Part shown: positions 22,920-33,738 of the stretch, piece by piece
Layout: each line of letters begins with the position of its first letter
Position numbering within the stretch: position 1 is the stretch's first letter
DNA from: Isoetes taiwanensis
Taxonomy: Eukaryota > Streptophyta > Lycopodiopsida > Isoetales > Isoetaceae
Length of the DNA stretch: 64,000 nt
Assembly: GCA_021234155.1 (NCBI GenBank)
Contig: JAJEKV010000020.1
Coordinates: forward strand, 10,718,346 to 10,782,345
Direction: 5' to 3'
The notes under the pieces: model-generated
What the model saw: only the letters and a program-made list of their open reading frames with translations
The model's database searches: none
What the model was told of the DNA's origin: nothing
Made by a program: the position numbers and the translations under genes

Positions 22920-23735
22920 GACAACTAGCATGTAAGAACATCCGAAATTATGATATTAGAAATGTATATAGAGAAATCACTCCATAAAGTAATAATGATT
23001 TTCAAAGACCATCATAAACTCTAGAATTCATAATTTAAATATAGTACAAACTAGCAATAATTTTGCAAAATCAATATGTGCTTCAAACACATCTTCTAAA
23101 TTATTGATGATTTCAAAAAACTATTGTACGATTGTAGAAAATATGTAAGTAAACACGATATGAACTAGCAAGATTTTTACTAAAAAATGTACACTTAAAA
23201 ACAATCTCACAAACTAATTATGATATCTAGAAACTAGGAATTGGTACAAAAAATATGATACGCACCACTATTGGTTTTGCAAAATCAATATATGCTTAAA
23301 ACACATTGATGATTTCAAAAAAACTATTATATGATTCTAAAATTCATGTAATTAAACATGATATGAACTATCAATGATTTTGCTAAATCAATCTACACTT
23401 AAAATCAATCTTACAAACTAATAATGATTTCTAAAAACTAGTGTAAATTTTTAAATTAGTACAAAAAATATGATCTGAGCCACTATTGGTTTTTCAAAAT
23501 CAACATATGCTTAAAACATATCTTTTAAACTATTGATGATTTCAAAAAATTATTGTATGATAGTAGAATTCATGTAATTAAACACGATATGAACTAGCAA
23601 TGATTTTGTTAAATCGATGTGCATTAAAAAACTATATTACAAACTATTGATGATTTATAGAAACTAGTGTAAATTTTTGAATTAATACAAAAAATGTGAC
23701 ATGAACCACTATTGGTTTTGCAAAACCAGGAAGGA
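22920..23735. repeat. AT-rich satellite-like tandem repeat (~200-230 bp unit)
   Basis: About 3.5 units share GATGATTTCAAAAAACTATTGTATGAT, AATTAAACACGATATGAACTAGCAATGATTTTG and CCACTATTGGTTTTGCAAAATCAATATATGCTTAAAACA. Unit starts fall near 23106, 23307 and 23536, so the period varies. Confidence 0.75.
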
Positions 23736-24436
23736 CACATGGTTTTTTTTTATATCTTTGATTGTTGTATAAAAAAATCACATACATACTGGTTTTCATG
23801 CTAATTTTTTATACTTGTTCATTTTTGGGGGCCTTGTGAAATTTTCTTGTGGACATTTTGTGAAGCTGCAGTATTGATTCTAATCAGTCTTTGCCATTTT
23901 ACTGACGATATTTTCAAACAGATAGTAGGTTGAACATACATTGATCCTAATTCATCTTTACCATCCTGTCGATGATTTTTAGGCCAAATAGCAGGCTGGA
24001 TAGAGACAACGCCTTTAGCTTAGTGTTAAAATCATATTAGTTTTTCTTCTGAGATATTTGTAGCATTTGTTATGTTTTGATGCCTTACATGAACTATTCA
24101 CCATTTGTACACTGAAGGAAAATTTGTAGTTTAAGGAGCTCGTTTACAGACATACCAGTTCAAGAGTTTATTTGCAGAGATCCTACTAATTTCTACCTTC
24201 CTTGCCATCATATTGTGTGAACACAACAACTTCATATTGAAATAATTTGGAATTTGACTGCATTCTTATTCCTATTTCTATACCTCATGGATATGTGACT
24301 CATACCGTTGAGATAGCCAGTCCTCTATTGGACCCTAACCTCATATTTTCAATACTGTGATTTTTCTTTATGTTTAGTCTGCTAGTTCTGCATGCATTTA
24401 TCTAACATTTAACACCCCACTATGAATTTTTTACAG

Positions 24437-27400
24437 AATGCCGCCACGCAAGAGAGCGACTATAGAACATGTTGAAGCAACCATCCCTTCTACAAAAAAC
24501 CTCAACCACCAAGCAGCTCCACCTCCACTTGCACCTGCACTTGTGAAAGTAAGGACGATCAGAAATAGATGACAATAAGAACACACGAACTTCTCATTGA
24601 TAATAGAATAAATACAGCATGCTCTGAGATCTCAGGAGCTTATAATAGCAAGAATATAAATGTAATAACTAACTAACTGAAGATCAAGTACAACGGCTAG
24701 ATTCTAGATGCCTCATCATTCTGGAATCTGGGCGGATGGAGACATGTCAGTGATTGCATGTTCTAACACTCCCCCTGCAACCTTGACACTGAACTGAGTA
24801 ATGCCAAGTGTTTCCTGATGATGGAAAACACTTTCTCGAGGGAGAGCTTTTGTAAATGTATCATCCAACATTTCTTTAGTAGATAGGTAATCCAGGTGAA
24901 AGAAATTCTCCTCAATTTGTTGGCACACATAATGATAGTGGATTGGTATATGATATGTCCTAGAGCGATGAGCTGGAATCTGAGCCATATTAATGGCACT
25001 TTGGTTGTCAATCCAAACTTGAATAGGCAAGATAGGAGCAGAATGAACAAACTACAGCAAATGGTGGTAGGAAATGAGATCGCGAACACCATGAGATAAT
25101 GCCAAGTATTCAGCTTCTGCAGATGATCTAGCCACAGTGGCTTATTTCTTAGATACCCAACCTAAAAGACCACCATAATAGAGGAAAGAACAACCTGTGG
25201 TAGAACAAAAATGAACATTTGTGCCATGACTTGCATCAACCATCAATGTTAACTGAGGAAAGCTTGATGCAGAATAGGTGATGCCATGATCTGGTGTACC
25301 AATAAATACCGAAGGATTCGTATAACAAGCTGCCAATGAATAGACGTGAACTTGTCATTAAATTGACTAAGAGTGATCATGGAGTAGCAGATGTCAGGTT
25401 GGGTGCCAATCATGATATACATCAGACAGCCAATGAGTGATCTGTAAGGTAAATATGGCACAGGAGACTCAGTAAGTACATCTTCAAATAATTTCAGATT
25501 GGGCTTCATAGGAATAGAACTGGATGAGCAGAAAGCATGTCAAACGATCCAAGACTTCCTGAATGTACCTACACTGGTCAACATACAGACTACGAGTGGA
25601 GCGATGACAAATAATGTGGATGCCAGGGAAGAAAGAGGCTTCACTTAAAATTTCTATAGTAAACAGAGCATTGAGGTGTTTATAAACACCAGTAAGATGA
25701 TCACGGTTGTTATCAATAAGAAGTAAATCATCCACATATTGTTATCAATAAGAAGTAAATCATCCACATATAGTACAATGATAACCAAACAGTCATCTTG
25801 AACTCGAAGTTAGACATTCAGATCAGTAGGTGAAGGCTGAAATTGCATCTCTTGAAGAGCCTGGTCAAATTTTTTAAACCATGCACGGGAAGTTTGCTTC
25901 AAGCCATAGATGGCTTTATGAATTGGCAAACGTACTCTGAATGAATTGGATCTTCAAACTTGGGTGGTTGACGCATGAAAAGATTTTCCTTAAGATCACC
26001 ATGCAAGAAAGCAGTTTGCACATCAAGTTGGAGGATCTCCCAATTGTGTTGGGATGCAACAAGTATAGTCCGAAGACTGTTCATATGAACTAGAGGAGAG
26101 TATGTATCATGGAAATCAAGGCCAGGGACTTGTGTAAATCTAGGGGGTTACTAATCTTGCTTTGTAACGGTCAAGTGACCCATCAGCTTGAAGTTTCTCA
26201 GTGAGTATCTAGCGGCAATTAATGGCAGATCTACTGAGAGGCAGAGGAAGAATTTATATGCATGGAGGAAAGTTGATCTTGAGCCGCTGCTTTCCAATGG
26301 GCCCCCTTAGGTCCATGAAGGGCGAGGTGGATATTAGGAGGAGCAGAGGATGTAGCAAGGAAGACCCATTCTGCTATACTAGTTTCAGCCTGGTCAAGGA
26401 GCTTCTGTGAGGGAGTGCGAAGGTGTTGGGATCGTCTTCAAGGAGGGAGAATGGGTTCAATGCTAGGTGCAGGTTCACAAGCTTCAAGTGGAGCAATGGG
26501 ATTCGAATTTGGAAGGGTATCATGCTGGATATTAGGATTGGGTGGCAATGCATGGGCTCTGAGTAAGCGATCAGCTTCATGGTCCAAGAAGGTAGAAGAC
26601 ATAGGATCTGGTACAAGGTTATAAAGATCAATAAAATCAGTATTGAGATTGGGGTCAGGATCAGAGAATTTGGTCTCATCAAAACAAACATCAGTACTGA
26701 TGTGAATCTGATTTGCAACATGGTCCCAACACTAATAAGCTGTATAATGCGAGGAATAATTAACAAAACGACAACAGATGCTTTTGTCGGCAAATTTGGA
26801 ACGAAGGGCTTTGGGCACTTGAACATAAGCATGGCAATCAAAAGTAAGAACATGAGATAAATTAGGTTTTGTACTATACCAGGCTACATGGGGAGTTTTG
26901 CCGGGAACTATCACTGTTAGGAGTTGGTTCTGGAGATGGATTGTTGTAGAGACAGTCTCCGCCCAAAAATGACGAGAAAGTTGAGCATGAACTAATAAAC
27001 ACTTAGTTGCTACATAAATGATGCCATTTTTGTGCTCCACCACGCCATTTTGCTGGGGGTGTATGTCTGGTTGTATACTGCCTCTGAATGCCTGCATCTG
27101 CACATATGTAGATTACTGAGATATTCGCCTCCCCCATTTGTTTGCAAACAGCAAATTCGTCGCCTAGTTTGATTTTCAATAGACGCTTTAAAGAGTAAAA
27201 AAGCATCAACATCTTGACTCTTGCGCTTAAGGAAATAGGCAGTAACCCTTCGGCTGAAATCATCAATGAACGTGATATAATATGCATTGCCTTTCTGCTG
27301 GAAACTTCCATGGGTCCACACAAATCTGATTGGATCAAATCAAGGATGTTGTCTGCTCGAGTCCCTATGGCAGTGAAAGCTCTACAAGTACCGAGCATGC

Positions 27401-29646
27401 AGGCATGATAGATGGATAGATCACCAGCAGGAAGACATTCAATGCACGAGGCCAATTGATTATGCTGTAAATACTTGAGATTTCTCACATTGATGTCAGC
27501 TAAGCGTTGATGCCAAAGAGGGAGGATATCCTTGTGAGCAACAAGGAGTGCTTGGGCAGGAACATCAAGCTCCATTTCATACAAATTTCTATTTCAGATA
27601 CCAAGAGCAATGGGGTCTCCAATAATCTGCACATCCTTGGGAAAAGAAAAACTTGCTCATTAGTAAAAACAACCACCATATATGCATCAACAGCCTTGGC
27701 AACTAACAGAAGATTTTTCCGAAGGGTCGGAACTACCAAGGCATCATGAATGGGAGAGACACCCCCATTGAGTAAAGAAAATTGGGAAATTCGTTTAGCA
27801 ATGATAGGAGCTTCAGCCTTGAATCTGAATTGAGAGAACCAACATTGGATTCTTGTTCTGCAAGAAGGTAAGAATTTTGAATGATGATTGAGGTACAAGC
27901 AGAATCAATGGTTACGACTGCAGAGTCAAGAAAAGGAGGTTGTGTGAGACATGCCTCTTCCATTAGGCAAGATTCATCTGGAAAAAAAGCACCGTCAACT
28001 AGTTGAGGGGTAAAAGCATGTTAGGGTGTACCACTTTTGGAACCTGCAAAAGTACATACACTAGGTACTTCAGAACTGGGTACTTTCTCATTTTTCTTTT
28101 CATTAAAACTAATACAAAAATCCAAAATAAAAGTCAAGGACATGGTAATATTCAAAGTTAAGGTAAAGATAATGCTATTGGAGACCAATATGTATATAAA
28201 AAGTTCTAAAACATACCTTATATTGAGATATTATGCAGGTACCTAGTACCCAGTCCTGGCTACCTTTTTAGGTACCTTTTTGGTCACTAAATAATACTTT
28301 TTAAGGGACACCCTAACATGCTTTTACCCTGAGGATAAACTTCTCCAAAGTAGGCTTCTTCTACAGAGAACAGATCTTCTTGCACATCATATGGCAGAAC
28401 AAGTGATATTTCAAGCAAACAAGCCTCCTCAATTATGCAACTCTCTTTTTTGATAGGAGAAGCCTCCACATTGTGGGCAGTTTTCCCACGCTCAGATTTG
28501 TCAGATCCACGAAATTGGGGCTTGTTGGGGCACTTGTGGGCATGATGCCCAAACCCCTTACAGTTGAGTGCCATCACGAGCAAATTGGAGCTGGGATGTA
28601 TGCCCAAGTTTAGAATCCACAGTCTTCCTCTTTATCCGGGCGTAGCATGCTTGCTCAGGCTGTCATGAACTCCTCGTTCTTTATGCAGCAAAGAAAGTTC
28701 CAAAAGATCATCAACAATTTCCTAACATGTAGCAGACTTTTTGCTGGTCAACATGATTTCAACAATGTATTCCCAAGAGCGGGGAAGAGATTTGTAAAGC
28801 CTTTACAATGCATGTTCCTGTCCTGTATTAGCCAAGAAATCAGATTTTTCTTGTAGCTTGATGATGTGAAGACACAGATCTTGATTATCCTGGAATTGTG
28901 AATTCTCAAGTTCGGTATGCAATTGCAACACCTCCAAATCAGTTTTCTTTCCATAGCGGTTTGCTAAAAAATCCCACAAATGCTTGCTCCCTGCTCCTAG
29001 CTCTTCTCGGATCAACTGGAGCATATTTTTAGATATGCATATAGCGATGCATGCTAAAGCTTTGTTATCTTTTTGTTTCCACAGCAAAAAATCCTTTTGC
29101 TGCTGCGCTTCTGCTTCTTTAGTGACAATGGGCTACAGATTACTACCTTCCACTACCTCCCAAAGCATCTCAGCCTTGAGGTAGAGCGTAATCATATGTT
29201 TCCAACCCTCATAGCCATTCCCTTCAAAAGCTTGAGGTTTGAGATTCATCAGAGTAGAGTTTGAAGCTGCCGTCGCAATAATATCCCAAGGACCTTCTGA
29301 TTGATAGAAAAGCAAAATCTTTCAGAAGGAAAGAAGCTCTGATACCATGTCAAAGTAAGGACGATCAGAAATAGATGACAACAAGAACACACGAACTTCT
29401 CATTGATAATAGAATAAATACAGCATGCTCCGAGATCTCAGGAGCTTATAATAGCAAGAATGCAAATGTAATAACTAATTAACTTAAGATCAAGTACAAC
29501 GGCTAGATCATCCTGGGATCTGGGCAATTGGAGACATGTCAGTGGTTGCATGTTCTAACAGCACTTGCACCTGCATCTGCACCAGCAGAATTAGAAGCTC
29601 CTGTTGTTAAACTTGCTAGTTTATCAAGAAAGCACAAGAGAGAGAG
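24437..29646 (+). CDS. Host gene, first coding exon, split by a copia element
   Basis: The coding sequence starts with ATG at 24438, directly after a TTTTTTACAG acceptor, so a 5' noncoding exon probably lies upstream. The exon encodes MPPRKRATIEHVEATIPST, then a Pro/Ala-rich stretch (APPPLAPALAPASAPAELEAP) and a basic SRKHKRER end. It stops at a GT donor at 29647. A complete antisense Ty1/copia element (24542-29560) sits within it; the flanking frame matches across the GCACT duplication. The product looks like a disordered, basic, probably nuclear N-terminus. The insertion should abolish normal expression unless it is spliced out. Confidence 0.6.
24542..24768 (-). repeat. Copia 3' LTR
   Basis: 227-bp LTR. 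The same sequence (TAAGGACGATCAGAAATAGA through CATGTTCTAACA) recurs at 29348-29560. The CTCCCCCT next to it at 24769 is the polypurine tract on the element strand. Confidence 0.92.
24716..26084 (-). CDS. Copia reverse transcriptase and RNase H region (fossil)
   Basis: Separate blocks show copia RT (ILQLDVQTAFLHGDLKENLFM at 25899-26084; MDDLLLIDN, the YVDDLL-type active site, at 25484-25735) and RNase H (QVWIDNQSAINMAQIP.. and DDTFTKALPRE at 24716-25030). The order is that of Ty1/copia, with RT after integrase. Confidence 0.85.
26732..27963 (-). CDS. Copia protease and integrase region (fossil)
   Basis: Blocks of an aspartic protease (VTIDSACTSIIIQNSYLL), a GAG-pre-integrase segment (LPLWHQRLADINVRNLKYLQ) and an integrase core (LIQSDLCGPMEVSS, YYITFIDDFSRRV, HPQQNGVVEHKN) lie in this order on the minus strand. 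Confidence 0.85.
28008..28329 (-). mobile_element. 322-bp MITE, copy A, inside the copia element
   Basis: TIRs GGGTAAAAGCATGTTAGGGTGT / inverse bound 322 bp, with TGAG duplicated on both sides (28004-28007 and 28330-28333). Copy B of the same family is at 30424-30744 in opposite orientation with its own duplication, TAAT. A 4-bp target duplication is unusual for plant MITEs (Sola-like?). A subterminal GGTACCTAGTACC/GGTACTTC inner repeat is also present. Confidence 0.88.
28287..29315 (-). CDS. Copia gag region (fossil)
   Basis: Minus-strand blocks show UBN2-type gag (FEGNGYEGWKHMITLYLKAE; GSKHLWDFLANRYGKK) and a zinc knuckle (CKGFGHHAHKC). Confidence 0.8.
29336..29347 (-). promoter_or_regulatory. 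Copia primer-binding site
   Basis: GCTCTGATACCA, the inverse of TGGTATCAGAGC, directly abuts the 5' LTR (29348-29560), consistent with initiator Met-tRNA priming. Confidence 0.88.
29348..29560 (-). repeat. Copia 5' LTR
   Basis: 213-bp LTR matching 24542-24768, followed by the GCACT duplication at 29561-29565. Confidence 0.92.
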
Positions 29647-29914
29647 GTATGCACCACAACGGAAGACACATGTATTGAATGATATGTGTTATAATACATA
29701 GGTACCATAAAAGGTACATCCAAGGAAAAAGGTGAAAGATAAAAGTAGCTCCCATGTTGCCTTTTATAAAAGGCCATATTTTTAGCCGCTTTTTAATATA
29801 AACTGACCTAAGCTAATACCCCACCTGCGACTTTAGCCTTTCACCAAATAAGATATAGAAAATATTGTGTCTAAGAAAGAAGACCAAATGGTGCGACTCA
29901 TAGATAATTTCCCC

Positions 29915-30350
29915 ATACTACAAGAGGACAAGGCGTTTGCGTCAAACCCTGCGTCATACCTTTTAAGGTTTGTCAGATTTGTGTCAGAACCTCAAAAGTG
30001 AAACAAATTTATTTGATTGCGTCAAAACTTGCGTCAACACAGTTATGTCAATTGTAACATCACTTTTTGAAAGGTTTGTGTCAAACCTTGGTACTTTTAT
30101 ATTAGATGTTGTAATATGAGTTGCGTCAATATACCAATATTTTTGTCAACTATAATGTCATCGGTTCTAAAGTTTTATATCCACTTTGTTGCATATTTGT
30201 GTCAATATTTGCAAAATCTTTTTGTCACCTTTTATAGAATGTATAACAACTTGCAGTGTCAAACATATTGATAGTTTTTCATCAATGCTCTGTTACACAT
30301 TGTGGCATTTACTTCAATGATTGCATCAAGAAAATGTCAATGTTGTGGCA
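29915..30350. repeat. Cluster of GYGTCAA repeats, possible CACTA-type remnant
   Basis: About ten copies of TGCGTCAA/TGTGTCAA/TTGTCAA occur in 430 bp, starting with TACTACAAGAGGACAAGGCG, which resembles the CACTACAAGA end of CACTA transposons. Dense short subterminal repeats are typical of that superfamily. No matching right end is seen. Confidence 0.35.
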
Positions 30351-30423
30351 TCATGAAATAGAAATGCATAGACATCGTGATACAAAAAGGGCTAAGCTTG
30401 ATACAAAAGTGCCACTAGCTAAT

Positions 30424-30744
30424 GGGTAAAAGCATGTTAGGGTGTCCCTTAGAAAGTATTATTTAGTGACCAAAAAAGTACCTAAAAAAGTAGCCAGGAC
30501 TGGGTACTGGGTACCTATCTAATATTGCAGTAAAAGGTATGTTTTAGAACGTTTATATATATTTTGGTCTCCGATAGCATTATCTTTATCTTAACTTTGT
30601 ATATTAACACATCCTTGACTTTTATTTTGGAATTTTGTATTAATTTTAATAAAAAGAAAAATGAGAAAGTACCCAGTTCTGAAGTACCTAGTGTATGTAC
30701 TTTTGCAAGTTCCAAAAGTGGTACACCCTAACATGCTTTTACCC
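30424..30744 (+). mobile_element. 321-bp MITE, copy B, in host-gene intron
   Basis: The same family as 28008-28329, in reverse orientation, with the same ~22-bp TIR and TAAT duplicated at 30420-30423 and 30745-30748. Confidence 0.88.
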
Positions 30745-30904
30745 TAATGTAAGGAAAAAGCCTACCAAATAGACATTTTATATTGATAGCAACTTTCCTT
30801 TTTTAAGATACAAGATTTGCTGCAATTATAGCATGTTCATATGGCTTAACATGTCACTAAAACTTATTATAGGTCGTTGGATCTTTAAATTTTTTCACCC
30901 ACAG

Positions 30905-31041
30905 CTGAGAAAATAAAAAAATGTGGGGAATTGGCTTCGCGACCCTGAGTACATTCTTTGAAGCTTGGAACTATTGCAACTCTAATTGAACATGCAAGAT
31001 TCACTTCCAATGACCAACATCACGCAGAGAAAATGGTACAG
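30905..31041 (+). CDS. Host gene, possible internal exon
   Basis: After a TTTTTTCACCCACAG acceptor, a frame reads LKLGTIATLIEHARFTSNDQ and continues to AEKMVQ, followed by GGTAATGG. Its end is in phase 0, matching the start of the 32433 exon. A TGA lies in this frame near the start, and the phase does not match exon 1, so either the 5' boundary differs, another exon intervenes, or the gene is decaying. Confidence 0.35.
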
Positions 31042-32432
31042 GTAATGGAAGGATTCTTTGACCTAGGGTCTCTTACTCTATCCCCTTTGGATCTTAACAG
31101 GTTCCTAGCTATGGCATCTGATCCTAGATCTCCACTCCCTTCTTTGTACGTTATGATCGTATCAGAGAAAGGATGAACATTTGCTAAAGTGGACTGCGTT
31201 CAATTGAAAAAGGAGCAACTATTATTTAGCCTTGATAAGAGTTCAATAGAAAGAGGATGCAACTATTAGTTAGCCCTAATAAAATAGGTTTATTGATATG
31301 CTAATGTTGACTTTTGTCAGCATAATTGATGCATCTTGTTGCAACTGCTATACTAGCTATAGCACCATGCATGCTTTGCTTTTGCACACTTCCTAGATGT
31401 GAGTTCTGTTAATGTGCACTGCAATATGTCCCTTGGCTATATGCTTGCTGCATCCTGGAAAGCAAGATATGAGATCTCACATCAAATGGAAAAAAAACCT
31501 TTGGTGGTCACAAAGGAAAAAACCCGAGTGCTATAATTTTCTAATATCTATGCTTATTCTCAAGGACACCAAGAGCTTTAACATTGTCTTGACGTCTCTT
31601 TCACCTAGAGGGGTTATAAAAGGTCTTTGAGATGATGCCACCTAGGAAATTGCCCAGCCAATCAAAGAAAAGAGCATGCCAGAAACCGTTAATAAATTGC
31701 TAGGTGGCATATCGTGAATGGATATGGGTTATTGCCCTGCCCTGCCCGCCCTGCCCGCTTGCCCTAAGTTTTGTGTCCTTTCTCCTTCGAAAATAGGAAA
31801 AGACAAATTGAAGAAACAAACTCGAAGGATTAGAATTTTGCCTCCTTCCCATGTTTCCACGCTTTTCATTCTCGGATCTTTGGACGTCGGATCATGCATG
31901 CATATGGCAGTTCTCGGATGCTTGGAGCTCTTGCATTCTCGGATCATGCATGCTTCCCATTCTGAGAGTATGCCGGAATGCCTAGATTTCTATCTATTTT
32001 GATCCATAAACACAGGAATTTGCATGCGTTGTGAGCAGCAGATCTATGAAGAGCAAGCAACCGCAACAAAATGTAAAAATGATGAGAATGCTTTGATTGA
32101 TCCTTGGATTGTTCAAAATGATTTATGAGGAGAAAGTTCGACCAATTGGGTAGAATTAGAACATGAATATAGGTAGAAATTTTGAGCCATATTCAAAAAA
32201 ATTGATCTTTCATTGAGTTGTTTATCTCTTTTATCTGATGTATTGCTGTTCTTCTTTTTCAGATATCCAGCAACTTCGTGTAGAAGGTTTCTGATTTTTT
32301 GTTTCCAAAGGTAGAATACAGGTTCTGAATTAAAGTATATGTTTCTATTTTTAGTTGATCTGGAATGTGCATAAGCAATTGAATATTATATCTAATGTCA
32401 AATTCAAATTCTTACATATTTTTCTTGTACAG
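31042..32432 (+). other. Probable intron of the host gene
   Basis: A noncoding stretch between coding blocks. It contains a (CCCTG/CCCGC)n run at about 31733-31765 and repeated TCGGATCATGCATGC words near 31885-31950. Confidence 0.4.
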
Positions 32433-32739
32433 TTATTTATTTTGTTACATATGCCAATGGAAGAAAATATTACCTCGATTGTCATTGAAAGGCTGGATGC
32501 AGACCCTATATGTGTGTGTGTTGGCTCATTTGTTACAATGCAGCCATCATTGAGAGGTCCCCATAAAGTCAAAAGAGCTAGATTAAATGACTTGAAGGCA
32601 CACTGGAAAGGCAGGGTTAAAAAAATTCAGAGGCATGGGAAGCATGTCCAGCTTCTAGTTCAGCATGCATATGGCAGTTCTGATCTAACAAAATACAAGG
32701 TTGACAAAAAACGAGGTTTTCCCAAGTTGCAACTAAATT
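32433..32739 (+). CDS. Host gene, internal exon
   Basis: The exon is bounded by TTTCTTGTACAG and GTAAGT. It encodes a segment ending KLQLN (ENITSIVIERLDADPICVC, a basic HKVKRARLNDLKAHWKGR and HGKHVQLLVQHAYGSSDLTK). The last codon is split T|GG and resumes in frame at 32862, which supports real splicing. The product is a basic mixed alpha/beta protein of unknown family. Confidence 0.65.
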
Positions 32740-32861
32740 GTAAGTTCTATTTATATTTCAATCTTCTTAGTTTCTTTCTATTGTGCTGCAGTAATTATGT
32801 ATTGCAGTGTCTTTTTTGTAGAGCTTTGCTAACTCTAGTATATCCTTATTTTTACACCTAG

Positions 32862-33160
32862 GGCTGTGCCTATCAGACCAAGAAAACTTGGTTAATGCTG
32901 AAAGTATAACAAGTACGTTTCATGCTTTCCATTTTGAACTTGGTTCAGTTATATTTGAAGGTGATCGCTCAAGTGAGTTGCGAGATAGGTCAATATTTTT
33001 CTGGAAACACATGTTTTATCCAAAGTTGAAAAAAATATTAGAAGTTCCTCTACCTAATCTTGATGACATGGTTTCTCTACCAAAGGAAAGTATGATATTG
33101 ATGTTAATAAAGAAGAAGCTGTGGACTGAAATCCATGCTGCACTAAAAAAAACATCCGGT
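32862..33160 (+). CDS. Host gene, internal exon
   Basis: Starts after a TTTTTACACCTAG acceptor and ends before GTATGTGG. The protein includes FHFELGSVIFEGDRSSELRD, FFWKHMFYPKLKKILEVPLP and ESMILMLIKKKLWTEIHAAL. Both splice junctions preserve the frame (phase 1 in, phase 0 out). No known domain is recognised. Confidence 0.65.
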
Positions 33161-33216
33161 GTATGTGGTCATGTAAAAGTTGACATGTGCATTGAGATCT
33201 TTATTTCCCTGTTTAG

Positions 33217-33714
33217 CTCTGTAACTTCCGTGAGGAAATGCTAACAATTGCACATATATCTGATGACATACTGGATTCTGTACTTTCTGAGAAATGGGAC
33301 ATTAGGCTTCATGATAAAGGTGCTGATCATATTGAATGCAGAATCAGTCGCAACACGCTACGGCTTAGGTACTGTTTAAGGAAACAAACCTTGTACCTTA
33401 CCTTCAAGTATAGAAGATGGCGCAAGGTTTTGGAAAGCCACAAGTGGAGGTGGGTGCCTCTTGATCAAGATGAAGGCGATGGCAGACATTCAGAAGTGGT
33501 TCAACTCCCTATTCACATGAATGGGCAATTGTTTAAAATAGTTGAAGTAGAATCAAAATGGTCTTTATTCGATATTCGTCAGCGATTGGAAGTAGAAAGT
33601 GATTTAAGCTATTTTAAGTTTGCAGTAAATGGAGTAAAGATTGGGAAACGGAGAGAGGAATTTATGGAAGCAAAGGATTGCCTGCCTCCTGTTGTTACTT
33701 CATTATATGAGTAA
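33217..33714 (+). CDS. Host gene, last coding exon
   Basis: Follows a CCCTGTTTAG acceptor in phase 0 and ends at TAA. It encodes LCNFREEMLTIAHISDD, a strand-rich middle (ECRISRNTLRLRYCLRKQTL, WRKVLESHKWRWVPLDQDEG) and a C-terminal unit (VQLPIHMNGQLFKIVEVESK .. LFDIRQRLEVESDL .. FAVNGVKIGKRREEF) whose beta-beta-helix-beta order suggests a ubiquitin-like fold. That fold call is a guess. The coding sequence is intact here. A chromovirus inserted 20 bp after the stop splits the 3' UTR, whose remainder resumes at about 50959. Confidence 0.65.
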   Translation, partial: LCNFREEMLTIAHISDDILDSVLSEKWDIRLHDKGADHIECRISRNTLRLRYCLRKQTLYLTFKYRRWRKVLESHKWRWVPLDQDEGDGRHSEVVQLPIHMNGQLFKIVEVESKWSLFDIRQRLEVESDLSYFKFAVNGVKIGKRREEFMEAKDCLPPVVTSLYE

Positions 33715-33738
33715 TAAAAATTATTTCGTAAAGAATAG

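Larger units (their letters stand above)
24542..29560 (-). mobile_element. Ty1/copia LTR retrotransposon, broken, TSD GCACT
   Basis: Direct LTRs of 227 bp (24542-24768) and 213 bp (29348-29560) bound the element, with GCACT on both sides. It reads on the minus strand: PBS, gag with zinc knuckle, protease, integrase, reverse transcriptase, RNase H, polypurine tract. All domains are recognisable, but the coding region is broken in many places (roughly ten). A 322-bp MITE is inserted near the gag-protease part. The two LTRs differ at several positions and in length, so the insertion is of moderate age. Confidence 0.92.
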
